A stretch of 64,000 nucleotides of DNA from Planctomycetota bacterium (GCA_016745075.1 JADGDD010000004.1:248001-312000); one strand, 5' to 3'; shown: positions 34,247-44,413, counted from the stretch's first letter. Translations and numbers: made by a program. The notes: a model not told the origin generated them from the sequence alone.

Positions 34247-37093
34247 ATGGATAGCCTCAACGCAGAATTACTCAAAGAATTTCTCTGGAGCAGCAAAGAA
34301 GATATAGACGTATTAGAAGACTTAATTCTTGCTGTTGAAATGGGAAACCCCGATAGCGAATCGGTTAATACTATGTATCGCACGTTTCATTCACTCAAAG
34401 GTGCTGCAGGACTCATGCAGTTGCAATATACAGAAAAAGCTGCTCACAAGGGAGAAAGCCTTTTAGATACCTGCCGCAGTAACCCTGCCGCTTACGATGT
34501 TGATGTGGTTACTGCTCTCCTTATTTTTGTTGATGCCGTAAAAAGTACCATTTTAAATATTGAAAATGAGGGTAATGAAGGCAGCGACCAATATGGTGAG
34601 TTTCTTAAAGCTTTAGGTACTATAGATGGTGCATCACCAATAGAAACTACCGACCAACAACAACCAGATCCGGCTCCACCTCAGAGTGCACCTCCTGCCC
34701 CTGCACCCGTACCAGTTGTTCCTGCCCCGCAAGCACAAGCGGCTCCCGCTACTCCGCCTCCCCCACAAAAAGCGGCACCTGTGCCAGCAACCCCAAAACC
34801 CGTAGCAGCGGCTCCACAACCAACACCGCCTGCACCCGCACCAACACCGCCGCCGCCTGCTGCTGCAAAACCAACTCCTCCTCCACGGCGCAAAAAAGCT
34901 GCTGCCAGTGAAGAAAAATCAGAGAAAAAAGAAATTCAAGCTGAAGCCAGTGTTCGTGTAAGCATTAGTCTTCTAGACCAATTAATGAATCACGTTGGCG
35001 AATTAGTACTAAACCGCAATCAATTGCTTCGAATTTCCGAACAACATGACGAAGACAATAATTTACTAGCAGCATGCTCATCGCTCGACCATGTAACCAG
35101 TGAATTACAAGAGAGTATCATGCAAACACGGATGCAACCCGTTGGTGCAATCTTTAATAAATTCCCACGAATTGTACGTGATCTTTCTCGTTCGCTCAAT
35201 AAAAAAGTCGAATTAGATATTAGTGGCAAAGAAACCGAACTCGACCGTACTATTCTCGAAAGCATGCGTGATCCATTTACCCATATTCTTCGTAACAGCT
35301 TAGATCATGGCGTGGAAACACCAGAAGAACGACTTGCCAAAGGTAAAGCAGAAACAGGAACCATCGCCATTAAAGCCTTCCATGAAGGTGGCCAAGTTAT
35401 TATTGAAGTATCAGATGATGGTAACGGCATCAATGCAGACCGCGTACTCAATAAAGCAATCGACAATGGCTTGCTTACACCAGAACAAGCTGAACGCATG
35501 ACCGATCAGGATGCTTGTAATCTTATCTTTCATCCAGGCCTTTCTACCGCAGAAGCAATCACCAATGTTTCAGGACGCGGCGTTGGCATGGATGTGGTGA
35601 AGAGCAATATTGAACAAATTGGCGGTAATATTGAAGTTACTTCTGAATACGGAGCTGGCACAACCCTACGCATTAAGATACCACTCACTCTTGCGATTAT
35701 CCCTGCCTTGATGGTACAAGCCGAAGATATGCTTTATGCCATTCCACAGGTCAACCTTATTGAACTGGTGAGCATTGAACCGGATGAATTAGAAAAGAGT
35801 CTCGAAAATATTCGCGGAGCCGAAGTCTACAGGTTACGAGAACGTCTTCTAACCATCTTACGTTTGCGTGATATTCTCAACCTACCACCGCGTGATGATG
35901 ATGATGACAGACCACTGTTTATTGTGGTCGTCGCTGCTGGCGATCAACAATTTGGTATTGTCGTCGATGACATATTCGATACCGAAGAAATTGTGGTTAA
36001 ACCACTTTCCAGCCACCTCAAACCAATTGAAGTCTTTGCTGGCTCAACCATCCGTGGAGATGGACAAATCTGCCTCGTTCTGGATATGGCCGGAATTACA
36101 AGAAACCGACATATTGATACTCATTCAGACCTGTTATCCAGCGATGATGACATTGACGCTCACGAAAATAACGTAGAAGACCAACAAGAGTTTCTTATTT
36201 TCAATTTGGGTCACGACAACGAACAATTCGCTGTACCATTACAGCTTATTAGCCGTATAGAACAATATCCATCTAACCACATACAAAAAATCAATGGCTC
36301 ACAAATGATCTGCCATGATAATTCCTTACTTCCTGCCGTCTTTTTGGAAGAACACACCAAGGCTGAACCACTCGTCTACAGCCCAGATAACCCTGAAGAT
36401 ACCATTTATGCCATTATCTTCCAGTCTCGGACAAATATTGGTCTGATTGTACGTAATTTGGTTGATAGTATGGTGATCGATCTTTCTGATACACTGGACA
36501 CGCCAGAAATAGTGAGTTCTTCTGTTGCCACAGCATTTACTGTCATCAATGACCATGCAACCGCACTGATTGATGTCTACGCTTTAATGGACACAGCTTA
36601 TCCACCAATTGCCCAGAAAAGTAACACAGGTGTCCCAGTCGCTACTACTCAAAGCACAGCCCCAGTAAGCACTGGTCCACAGACTGGCGGATCACCTGCT
36701 GCTGGCCCTTCTTTGCGGATTTTGTTCTGTGAAGACGCACAGTTCTTCCAAAATGTTGTAACAGGCTATTTACGAGAGTCTGGTCATAGTGTGACCATGT
36801 TCGAAAATGGTAAACTTGGCTGGGACCACCTTGAACAGCATAAAGATGACTTTGACCTTGTGCTTACAGACCTTGAAATGCCAGTCATGAATGGCTGGGA
36901 GCTCATTAAGAGTATTCGTAATTTACCGTCATTTGATCACTTGCCTATTATCGCACTCACTTCTTTGACAGACGAAGAAGCACGACAGAAAACCTTACAA
37001 GCTGGCGCATCTGAACATGTAGTCAAATTACAAAAAGATGAATTACTACAATCTGTTAACCGCATTTTAATGGGCCAAGCACAGAACTCTTAA
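34247..37093 (+). CDS. cheA: Hybrid chemotaxis-type histidine kinase CheA with C-terminal receiver
   Basis: 948 residues. HPt/P1 with His48 (FHSLKGAAG); a Pro/Ala-rich linker (about 135-215) where a CheY-binding P2 would be; dimerisation P3 (235-300, LLDQLMNHVGELVLNRNQLL); HATPase (305-480) with N-box Asn350, G1 DDGNGIN and G2 GRGVGMDVV; a first CheW-like domain (about 482-620); a second, weaker CheW-like domain (about 645-785); and a receiver (822-945) with Asp875 (LVLTDLEMPVMNG). The end-fused receiver and extra CheW-like domain resemble kinases of twitching, matrix or other non-flagellar systems. AAGGA precedes the ATG at 34247. Confidence 0.93.
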   Translation: MDSLNAELLKEFLWSSKEDIDVLEDLILAVEMGNPDSESVNTMYRTFHSLKGAAGLMQLQYTEKAAHKGESLLDTCRSNPAAYDVDVVTALLIFVDAVKSTILNIENEGNEGSDQYGEFLKALGTIDGASPIETTDQQQPDPAPPQSAPPAPAPVPVVPAPQAQAAPATPPPPQKAAPVPATPKPVAAAPQPTPPAPAPTPPPPAAAKPTPPPRRKKAAASEEKSEKKEIQAEASVRVSISLLDQLMNHVGELVLNRNQLLRISEQHDEDNNLLAACSSLDHVTSELQESIMQTRMQPVGAIFNKFPRIVRDLSRSLNKKVELDISGKETELDRTILESMRDPFTHILRNSLDHGVETPEERLAKGKAETGTIAIKAFHEGGQVIIEVSDDGNGINADRVLNKAIDNGLLTPEQAERMTDQDACNLIFHPGLSTAEAITNVSGRGVGMDVVKSNIEQIGGNIEVTSEYGAGTTLRIKIPLTLAIIPALMVQAEDMLYAIPQVNLIELVSIEPDELEKSLENIRGAEVYRLRERLLTILRLRDILNLPPRDDDDDRPLFIVVVAAGDQQFGIVVDDIFDTEEIVVKPLSSHLKPIEVFAGSTIRGDGQICLVLDMAGITRNRHIDTHSDLLSSDDDIDAHENNVEDQQEFLIFNLGHDNEQFAVPLQLISRIEQYPSNHIQKINGSQMICHDNSLLPAVFLEEHTKAEPLVYSPDNPEDTIYAIIFQSRTNIGLIVRNLVDSMVIDLSDTLDTPEIVSSSVATAFTVINDHATALIDVYALMDTAYPPIAQKSNTGVPVATTQSTAPVSTGPQTGGSPAAGPSLRILFCEDAQFFQNVVTGYLRESGHSVTMFENGKLGWDHLEQHKDDFDLVLTDLEMPVMNGWELIKSIRNLPSFDHLPIIALTSLTDEEARQKTLQAGASEHVVKLQKDELLQSVNRILMGQAQNS

Positions 37094-37134
37094 TTTTTTT
37101 CCTTTACTGCTGCTATTTCTAATGAGAGCTATTT

Positions 37135-37584
37135 ATGAGCACGATTACCCAAGATACTATTCCTGCACAGATTTCAACATTTCGACTAGATGAAGAGTGG
37201 TACAGCGTAGATGTACTCAAGGTTCAAGAAGTGCTTGAACCTTTACCTATCAACACTGTTCCTCTCACTGATAAATATATCATTGGACTCATTAACGTCC
37301 GCGGAATTATTGTCACCTGCCTATCCATTAAAGAACGGCTCGGTTTTGATGATTGTGATTATGGTGAGAATTACCATAATGTGATTATTAACGACCCTGA
37401 TGACGGACATGTTTGTCTACTAGTTGATGAAATTGGTGATGTCATTCAAACCAATGATTTAGTATTTGCCGATAGACCACCGACTATACCTGCAAAAGCA
37501 AAACCATTCATTGCTGGCGTTTTCCGAGACAAAGATAAGCTTATTACTTTCCTAGATGCAGACGCGATTATTCGCGCCAGCTAA
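37135..37584 (+). CDS. cheW: CheW adaptor protein
   Basis: 149 residues forming one CheW domain: FRLDEEWYSVDVLKVQEVL at the start, GLINVRGIIVTCLSIKERLG in the middle (the usual G-x-x-N-x-R-G-x-x), and a final strand ending in FLDADAII. CheW links receptors to CheA. Here no receptor gene is in the window, so the partner receptors must be encoded elsewhere. It lies 41 bases after cheA and 54 before cheB on the same strand. Confidence 0.92.
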   Translation: MSTITQDTIPAQISTFRLDEEWYSVDVLKVQEVLEPLPINTVPLTDKYIIGLINVRGIIVTCLSIKERLGFDDCDYGENYHNVIINDPDDGHVCLLVDEIGDVIQTNDLVFADRPPTIPAKAKPFIAGVFRDKDKLITFLDADAIIRAS

Positions 37585-37638
37585 TCCTCGTCACTGCGGT
37601 GAATTCTTTTCACTGCCTTACTCGTGAAATACAAGCCA

Positions 37639-38697
37639 ATGCCCACAGCACGTGTTCTTATTGTCGATGACATGGCCCTGTACCGCAGCGCGGTCAAAGC
37701 AAGCGTTACTCAGGCCGGGATGACTGTCGTGGCCGTTTCTCGTAATGGAACAGAAGCCTTAGCCCATATACAAGAATATACACCAGATTTAGTTGTACTT
37801 GATTTAGAAATGCCAGACATGACTGGCATTGACGTTTTACGCCGATTACAAGAAAATCCACCAGCTCAGCCACCACAAATTATCGTTTTTAGTGCGCATA
37901 GTGAAAAAGGCGCCGCTATAACCATAGAAGCCCTCGAATTAGGGGCAGCGGATTTTGCGGTAAAACCATCTTCTAGCGAAGGGTTCTCTGGCATTGCCAA
38001 CAGTCTTATTCCCAAACTAGAAAAACTTGCCGATGCGCAAAACTATAAAACAGAAACCATCACAAAACCGACAGCTGTCACAACGCCCCAAAACACCCAG
38101 CCAGTTCAACAGAACACACAACGTCGTATTCTCGCTATTGCCTCTTCTACAGGTGGACCACAAGCTTTACGGGCTGCACTCATTCCATTCCCAGCTACTT
38201 TCCCTGTTCCCATTGTTATCGTTCAACATATGCCTCCTATTTTTACAAAATCCCTAGCTGATAATATCAATGATAAAGCGCAACTCACGGTATTAGAAGC
38301 AGAAGATGGCATGACGCTCCAGCCAGGACACGCCTATATTGCTCCTGGTGACTTTCATATGATTATTGAAAGTAAAGATCAGAGCACCTACACCATTCGC
38401 CTCAATCAGAGTGAAAAAATAAACGCTCTACGCCCCGCAGCAGACAACCTCTTTCACTCATTAGCTCCCCTATTTGGAGCCAAAACCTTGGCTGCCGTAT
38501 TTACCGGCATGGGTAATGATGGTACCGCTGGAACCCAAAGTCTTATCAATGCAGGAGCAGAATGTCTTACCCAAACGGCTGAGAGTTGTAGTGTCTACGG
38601 TATGCCACGAGCCGTAGATGAAGCCGAACTTGCTTCATCTCATTTTACCCCAGAAACATTTTACCATATGATTCGCCAGTATAATTTTCGCTGGTAA
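37639..38697 (+). CDS. cheB: CheB protein-glutamate methylesterase
   Basis: 352 residues from the ATG at 37639 (an in-frame GTG at 37624 is the alternative; neither has a clear ribosome site). A receiver domain (1-115) has Asp in VVLDLEMPDMTG and Lys in AVKPSS. After a Gln/Thr-rich linker comes the methylesterase with the serine in ASSTGGPQAL, the histidine in VQHMPP and the aspartate in GMGNDGTAG, the intact catalytic triad. It removes methyl groups from, or deamidates, receptor glutamines/glutamates when phosphorylated by CheA. Its presence with CheR implies that methylated receptors exist elsewhere in the genome. Confidence 0.94.
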   Translation: MPTARVLIVDDMALYRSAVKASVTQAGMTVVAVSRNGTEALAHIQEYTPDLVVLDLEMPDMTGIDVLRRLQENPPAQPPQIIVFSAHSEKGAAITIEALELGAADFAVKPSSSEGFSGIANSLIPKLEKLADAQNYKTETITKPTAVTTPQNTQPVQQNTQRRILAIASSTGGPQALRAALIPFPATFPVPIVIVQHMPPIFTKSLADNINDKAQLTVLEAEDGMTLQPGHAYIAPGDFHMIIESKDQSTYTIRLNQSEKINALRPAADNLFHSLAPLFGAKTLAAVFTGMGNDGTAGTQSLINAGAECLTQTAESCSVYGMPRAVDEAELASSHFTPETFYHMIRQYNFRW

Positions 38698-38733
38698 TGA
38701 ATATTCTTATACAGATAGCGTACAGATAATAAC

Positions 38734-39561
38734 ATGGCAAACGATACCACATTATGGGCACCACTAGCAGCATGGCTACTTGATGAGATTGGCTATGCCA
38801 TCCCTGAACACAAATATTATTTACTCAATAACAATATGACGCCAATTATGACTGCACACGGCCTCCCTCGTGTTCATGATTTAATTGGCGCGGCACGCCT
38901 TAATCCGAAAATTCGGCAAGATGTTATTAATGCAGCAACTATCAATGAATCTTTTTTCTTCCGAGACACATCTGTCTGGCATGCGCTTGGCACCCGAATA
39001 CTGCCCAAACTAGCAGAAGAAGTATCGTTCCAAAAACAGATTAATATACTTGTCTGTGCCTGTTCCCGCGGACAAGAAGTATATACCATCAAAATGATCG
39101 CAGAAGAAAATAAACAAACGCTCAATAACACACGTTGTGTTATTACTGCAACGGATATTGATACCGGTGTGCTTGCTCAAGCCAAATCGGGCCAATATAC
39201 TAAGCTGGAAGCCGAACGTGGACTCGACCCTGCCTTACGCCAACGTTACTTCTCTCCTATTAATAATAATCCAAATGATGGCTATACGATCAACCCAATC
39301 CTCAAACAAAATCTCTCTTTTCAACAACTGAATCTCAATGAAAAATTTAGTTTTCCACACCGTTTTGACCTCATCTTTTGTCGTAATGTCTTAATTTATT
39401 TTGATGTTGCCAATAAGAAAAAAATAGTCGAACAATTAGCGGGTTATCTCAATAATCATGGCTACCTAATGCTTGGGGGAGCTGAATCTCTGATTGGTGT
39501 CACCGATATCATGAGTAGTCGGCTTATTGATAACTGTCTGGTCCATCAAAAGAAATATTAG
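38734..39561 (+). CDS. cheR: CheR chemoreceptor methyltransferase
   Basis: 275 residues: an N-terminal helical domain, then the SAM methyltransferase. Family blocks are TINESFFFRDTSVW, TATDIDTGVLAQA and DLIFCRNVLIYFD. The SAM-binding motif, usually CSTGEEPYS, reads CSRGQEVYT, so the first Glu and the Pro are replaced. It transfers methyl groups to receptor glutamates, opposing CheB. It ends the chemosensory operon. Its last 38 bases overlap the 3' end of the convergent AraC gene, so no terminator is visible between them. Confidence 0.9.
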   Translation: MANDTTLWAPLAAWLLDEIGYAIPEHKYYLLNNNMTPIMTAHGLPRVHDLIGAARLNPKIRQDVINAATINESFFFRDTSVWHALGTRILPKLAEEVSFQKQINILVCACSRGQEVYTIKMIAEENKQTLNNTRCVITATDIDTGVLAQAKSGQYTKLEAERGLDPALRQRYFSPINNNPNDGYTINPILKQNLSFQQLNLNEKFSFPHRFDLIFCRNVLIYFDVANKKKIVEQLAGYLNNHGYLMLGGAESLIGVTDIMSSRLIDNCLVHQKKY

Positions 39562-40426
39562 CAGCAAGACTGCCTCCTCCCTGCTTATGTACACGCTCAG
39601 CATACACCGATGGTGATAAACCAACATATCGTTTAAACTGACTACTAAACGCAAAGGGACTATGGTAAGCTAGTTTTTCTGCGACTTCGCTCACAAGCAG
39701 GCCCCCCTCCAACAATAAACGAGCACGATTTAAACGGAGCCGCACTCGATACGCTCGCAAACTACAACCTTGAATTTGACTGAACCGTTTCCGTAAGGTA
39801 TTGTAATTAACACCAAGCTCTCGTGCAATGTCAGGCAAGCTTAATTCTGCCAATAAATCTTCTTCCAACACCGCGCAAGCTCGAGCAACCATATTGGCAT
39901 CTTCTGTGGTCACTGCAATACCTGCGGACGTTTCCTTTGCTAACTGCACACAAGCTTGAATGAGACACAGTAAAATATCATTATCATAAGCTTGGTCCAT
40001 ATCATAAGCACGAATACTCTCACATAAGGCATTAAATACTTTCGTAAAAACATTTCCACTGGTAGGACGTAATAGTGCAGGCTCTAAAGGTAACAGACCA
40101 AGTGCCTTGAGACGCTGCACCAACGGCTCACTCAGAAAGATAAACCGTTCTGTCCACGGCCCATACAGAGGATCAACAGAGGTGCTATGCTGAATACCAT
40201 CTTGGCGCTGAAACACCATATCTGCTTCTAAGGGTGTTTGTCCACCATGTGGCCCCACATACACACCTCTTCCTGCTGCCAAAAAGTGTATGCTGTATGC
40301 ATCCTGACAAAAATCAATATAGCTACGAGTTGTTTCCACCTCAGAACAAACGATATGTCCAGATTCTCCCTCTGGAAATCGGATGCGCCGGAATATACGC
40401 CAAAGTATTTTGTGACCATTGCTCAT
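39524..40426 (-). CDS. AraC family transcriptional regulator (of the CehA/McbA-like gene)
   Basis: 300 residues. The C-terminal double HTH is clear: LSLPDIARELGVNYNTLRKR and VSEVAEKLAYHSPFAFSSQF, ending in VGLSPSVYAERV. The N-terminal half has a cupin-like arm (AAGRGVYVGPHGGQTPLEAD) for ligand sensing. It is divergent from the 842-residue metallohydrolase with a 91-base shared promoter region, so it most likely regulates that gene. Its 3' end overlaps cheR by 38 bases on the opposite strand. Confidence 0.88.
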   Translation of the reverse strand: MSNGHKILWRIFRRIRFPEGESGHIVCSEVETTRSYIDFCQDAYSIHFLAAGRGVYVGPHGGQTPLEADMVFQRQDGIQHSTSVDPLYGPWTERFIFLSEPLVQRLKALGLLPLEPALLRPTSGNVFTKVFNALCESIRAYDMDQAYDNDILLCLIQACVQLAKETSAGIAVTTEDANMVARACAVLEEDLLAELSLPDIARELGVNYNTLRKRFSQIQGCSLRAYRVRLRLNRARLLLEGGLLVSEVAEKLAYHSPFAFSSQFKRYVGLSPSVYAERVHKQGGGSLAANISFDGPDSYQ

Positions 40427-40443
40427 ATCAAAAAATACATGCC

Positions 40444-40458
40444 AATGCTCAATAATGC
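40444..40458. promoter_or_regulatory. Candidate operator repeats in the AraC/CehA divergent region
   Basis: Two copies of AATGC (40444-40448 and 40454-40458) lie exactly 10 bp apart, one helical turn, upstream of a TATACT hexamer at about 40483 that could be the -10 of the gene at 40518. Direct repeats on one helix face suit an AraC protein, but the units are short and may be chance. Confidence 0.25.
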
Positions 40459-40517
40459 AATGGTTCTATCACAATCGCATCTCTATACTTATCACTTAAC
40501 ACTGGAGATTATCAATC

Positions 40518-43046
40518 ATGAACACGCTGTTTTCCGATGGACCAAGTTCTTCTCTCTTCACGCCACTCACTATCCACGGTGGCCATTCTTTTGACGCTCT
40601 ACCCAACACAGTTCTAACACCCCACACACTCGCCACTGCCCATCATGCTCCACGCGGGACCGTCACATCATGGGGCGTACCATTTCAAATTGATGCACTT
40701 CATATTTTAACAGCTAGTACAGAAATAACCATACCAACACAGAAACAACAGTGCTCTTTTGTCCTCGTGACCCATACCCTTGAACAGCCGAAACTGCCAC
40801 ACAATAATGATGGGCTGCTGTATCCTGCTCTTGGCCCCAGCGGTCTCGACCTGCTCATTGCTGAATACACGCTTATTTACGAGGATGGCAGTGAAGAAAA
40901 TAGAGAGATTCACAATCGTCAACACATTGGCTGCTTACATCCCAATTTATTTGAGGATGCTCTACAGGCTGTTAGTCATGCAAAAGATTCGAGCCTCGAC
41001 CCTATTCATGTTCCTGAAGGAACCACTATTGCAGCTCTTAAACGCCAAGGGCAAACAAACAACCCACATATGACTCCATGGCTCAATTGGGTATGCGCCC
41101 TCGAAAATCCTTATCCAGAAAAACCGCTCCACAGCATTCGGCTTACTGGCCGAGCAAGCACCACTCTTATATCTGGCATAACCTTAGCACAGCCACAGAT
41201 AACAAGTTATCCACTTCGTTGGCAAAAACGCATGAAAGCTGTTCTCACTCTTGCAAACAATGAACACTGGAACAGTGCTGCTCCCGATTACGACCACATC
41301 GAATTTCATAAACTTGTTAATATAGATCTTGGACAAATCATCTGCATTAAAAACCTCCACCAGTATCCCGAAACATGGTTAAGTGATACTCCGGAGACAC
41401 GACACCCTTATTCTAACACTCAGGTCTTAGTAGAATTTACCGCCCATGAAAATGCCCATTTTTACATTGGCTCCGAACAGTTTGCTTTGGCTGATGTTTT
41501 GGATGGAAAATACCATTCTCGTCTACGCATACTTCCGCATGCGTGGAAAAAAGTAGCATTACGGATTATTGATGAACACACGCAAGCATTAACAACAGCC
41601 CGCGTTCACATACATGGGCCTAACGGAGAGCCCTTATCCCCAATAGACAGGCAGGCGCAACCAAGTCCACTCTGGTTTAACGATTCTGGTCCAGAGTCGA
41701 TTGAAAGTAATGGTGAGCTCAGCACATATATTGCTGGCACCACACAAATCTGGGTCCCACTTGGAAGCATTTATATGCAGACATGGAAAGGCATGCAGCA
41801 CCATGCTCAACGGCTGAGCCTGCACATACAGGAAGACACAACTGAACTCACCGTTGTCATCCGGCAAACACTCGACTGGCGCAGCAAGGGCTGGTACAAT
41901 GCTGATACCCATACCCACTTTATGTCTCCCAGCACAGCGCTCCTCCAAGCACGTTGCCATGACGTTGATATGGTTCATGTGTTAGCAGCTTCATGGGGAG
42001 AATTACAAACCAACACTGGTGATATTGATGGTCGTACTCATGAAATAACAGACGGTAATACAACAACGTACCGCGCCCGTGTTGGTATAGAGGCACGCCA
42101 ACGAGTTCTTGGTCACATGTCGCTCTGTGGTTTTGATCTTCCTGCCATTCTGCCACTTGGCTCTGGCGGCCCAACCTCTGCTCCGCTTGGTGATGCGGTA
42201 GAAGTCAATTTATGCGATTGGGCACGCCAATGCCGTTCACAAAATGGACTTGCTATTATGTCTCACTTTGGGCACCCACGTGCTGCAGGGGCTGTACTTA
42301 TTGTAAATGGCTTGTGCGATGCGGTTGAAACCGAATTATTTGAACCATTTAAACATTACGCTTTGCCTGATATTTATCAGTATTTTAATTGTGGCTATAA
42401 CGTACCACTCGTTGCCGGCACCGATAAAATGTGTTGTGGTGGCAAGGTTGGTTGGAGCCGCGTCTATTCTAAAATCACCCATCCAGACGGCTGTACCTTA
42501 GAGAATTGGAAAGAAAGTATTCGCAGCGGAAACACCTTTGTGACCCAAGGTCCATTATTAGAGTTTTCTGTTAATGACCAGCCAGCAGGGTCTGTCTTAC
42601 AGGTACAAACGGGAGACATTCTTACCATACACTGGGAAGCACGCACAACCTGTGGCGTACTTCAATCATTACGACTTCTTGCCGGCAGTCCGGATTGTGG
42701 GGCCAGCATTGCAGCAGAAACGGCACTACCACACCATGGGGCAAGCGGTACATTCAGCTATACTGTTCAATACAGTACTTGGTTAGCTATTCTCACCACC
42801 GGTATTCGTGACGCGAACGGCCATGTTGATGTCACAGCGCACAGTTCTGCGGTCATGCTCTTTGTGGATGGCAAACCACCATTCTCTGCAACTGATGCGC
42901 AAACGATTCGTGCACAAATCAACGGCACCTATAATTATTTACACACCATTGCCATACGACCTGAATCAGAACGCTTTGCCTCTATGGTTGCCGATACCAT
43001 TGCTGCTCGTGAGCACATAGACAAACGACTCTCCAACAACGCTTAA
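40518..43046 (+). CDS. CehA/McbA-type PHP-superfamily metallohydrolase, multidomain
   Basis: 842 residues, no signal peptide. The first ~450 residues are beta-rich, with possible sugar- or ligand-binding sandwiches. The PHP-type metal site begins WYNADTHTHF (near 461-470, the H-x-H pair), continues in MSHFGHPRA (near 585) and in VAGTDKMCCGGKVGWSRVYS (near 635), the order seen in CehA/McbA family hydrolases. A C-terminal beta region (about 680-800) follows. CehA and McbA hydrolyse carbaryl; other members act on esters or phosphoesters, and most genomic homologues have no known substrate. It is paired with a divergent AraC regulator, suggesting a catabolic substrate. GGAG lies 10 bases before the ATG. 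Confidence 0.8.
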   Translation: MNTLFSDGPSSSLFTPLTIHGGHSFDALPNTVLTPHTLATAHHAPRGTVTSWGVPFQIDALHILTASTEITIPTQKQQCSFVLVTHTLEQPKLPHNNDGLLYPALGPSGLDLLIAEYTLIYEDGSEENREIHNRQHIGCLHPNLFEDALQAVSHAKDSSLDPIHVPEGTTIAALKRQGQTNNPHMTPWLNWVCALENPYPEKPLHSIRLTGRASTTLISGITLAQPQITSYPLRWQKRMKAVLTLANNEHWNSAAPDYDHIEFHKLVNIDLGQIICIKNLHQYPETWLSDTPETRHPYSNTQVLVEFTAHENAHFYIGSEQFALADVLDGKYHSRLRILPHAWKKVALRIIDEHTQALTTARVHIHGPNGEPLSPIDRQAQPSPLWFNDSGPESIESNGELSTYIAGTTQIWVPLGSIYMQTWKGMQHHAQRLSLHIQEDTTELTVVIRQTLDWRSKGWYNADTHTHFMSPSTALLQARCHDVDMVHVLAASWGELQTNTGDIDGRTHEITDGNTTTYRARVGIEARQRVLGHMSLCGFDLPAILPLGSGGPTSAPLGDAVEVNLCDWARQCRSQNGLAIMSHFGHPRAAGAVLIVNGLCDAVETELFEPFKHYALPDIYQYFNCGYNVPLVAGTDKMCCGGKVGWSRVYSKITHPDGCTLENWKESIRSGNTFVTQGPLLEFSVNDQPAGSVLQVQTGDILTIHWEARTTCGVLQSLRLLAGSPDCGASIAAETALPHHGASGTFSYTVQYSTWLAILTTGIRDANGHVDVTAHSSAVMLFVDGKPPFSATDAQTIRAQINGTYNYLHTIAIRPESERFASMVADTIAAREHIDKRLSNNA

Positions 43047-43142
43047 CAAACGGTCTCCACCCTCAGATGACACCCCCGCTAGACAGACTTTGCTTTAGTC
43101 ATTACACCGATAGACTCATGTTTCATCTAAGGGAGCTGCCTG

Positions 43143-44351
43143 ATGCCGAGCCACGGAACTATCGGAACCGTTTTTTCACAAAACGCCTGTCGAGTACTCT
43201 TGTTAGGGTCTGGTGAACTGGGCAAAGAAGTCGCAATAGAATTGAAGCGATTAGGCTGTGAGGTCATTGCTTGTGATCGCTATGCGAATGCTCCGGCCAT
43301 GCAGGTTGCTGACCGAAGCCACGTTTTTTCTATGCTTGATGCCGCCACACTCCGCCGTGTGGTAGAAGAAGAAAAGCCTCAATACATTGTTCCCGAAATT
43401 GAAGCGATAGCGACAGAAGAACTCGTACAATTGGAACAAGAAGGATATACCGTTGTCCCGAATGCTCGGGCTGCACGTTTGACCATGAATCGTGAAGGCA
43501 TCCGCCGTTTTGTAGCCGAAGAGCTACAAATACCAACCTCACCTTATGTTTTTGTCGATAGTAAAGAAGCATTTGAACAAGCTTGTAAAGAGACTGGCTT
43601 CCCACTGCTTATTAAACCTGCTATGTCCAGCTCAGGCAAAGGACAAAGCCTCCTCAAAAAAGCAGATGCCATTGATCAAGCTTGGACTTATGCTCAGGAA
43701 GGTGGGCGGGTTGGCGGAACACACCATAGCACCTGTATTGTTGAAGGCTTTGTCGATTTTGATTATGAAATTACGGTATTAACAGTGCGGGCCAGTAATG
43801 GTACCTTCTGTTGTGACCCCATTGGGCATGTACAAGAAGACGGTGATTATCGTCGTAGCTGGCAACCTATGGCGATGTCTGAAAAGGCATGGGCACAGGC
43901 ACAAGAAATTTCTCGTACCGTGGTTGATGGCCTTGGTGGTTATGGTTTATTTGGTGTCGAATTATTTGTCTGTGGTGATGAAATCATCTTCTCTGAAGTA
44001 AGTCCTCGCCCGCACGATACCGGCATGGTCACCCTTGCGACCCAAGAATTATCTGAATTTGCTCTACATGCACGTGCTTTTCTCGGCTTGCCTATTCCGG
44101 ATATTTTCCGTTACAGTGATGGCGCTAGCGTCGCCTTACTTGCCAACGGTGAAGGCGCTCCGTCCTTCAATAATTGCGATACAGCTCTGTCACAACCAGG
44201 CAGCCAACTCCGCCTCTTTGGCAAACACCTTTGCGGTGGACAACGGCGACTCGGCGTTGCCTTGGCACGCGGCACAACCACCGACCAAGCTTTAGACATT
44301 GCGCAAAAGGTAGCGGATAGCATACACATTGAAACGCCTACCGAATTGTAA
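43143..44351 (+). CDS. purT: Formate-dependent phosphoribosylglycinamide formyltransferase PurT
   Basis: 402 residues. PurT makes formyl-GAR from GAR, formate and ATP in purine synthesis without folate. The ATP-grasp fold is clear: [39 protein letters not shown], the ATP-binding [12 protein letters not shown] and the metal-binding [13 protein letters not shown] near the end of the grasp. Length is that of E. coli PurT (~392). GGGAG precedes the ATG. It stands alone between unrelated genes; purA is at 16.6-17.9 kb. Confidence 0.95.
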   Translation: MPSHGTIGTVFSQNACRVLLLGSGELGKEVAIELKRLGCEVIACDRYANAPAMQVADRSHVFSMLDAATLRRVVEEEKPQYIVPEIEAIATEELVQLEQEGYTVVPNARAARLTMNREGIRRFVAEELQIPTSPYVFVDSKEAFEQACKETGFPLLIKPAMSSSGKGQSLLKKADAIDQAWTYAQEGGRVGGTHHSTCIVEGFVDFDYEITVLTVRASNGTFCCDPIGHVQEDGDYRRSWQPMAMSEKAWAQAQEISRTVVDGLGGYGLFGVELFVCGDEIIFSEVSPRPHDTGMVTLATQELSEFALHARAFLGLPIPDIFRYSDGASVALLANGEGAPSFNNCDTALSQPGSQLRLFGKHLCGGQRRLGVALARGTTTDQALDIAQKVADSIHIETPTEL

Positions 44352-44413
44352 CAATTTTTCTTTTTATGTCGTTTTTACCGTAAAAAACCCAAGCGCTGAC
44401 TATGAATTATCGG

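Noticed and set aside
34634..34893. Minus-strand ORFs rich in Gly/Ala/Arg
   Set aside because: They are shadows of the Pro/Ala-rich linker of CheA.
44352..44413. AT-only inverted repeat between purT and the kinase-like gene as a terminator
   Set aside because: The stem is all A-T with a very small or mismatched loop and no clean T-run; too weak to call.
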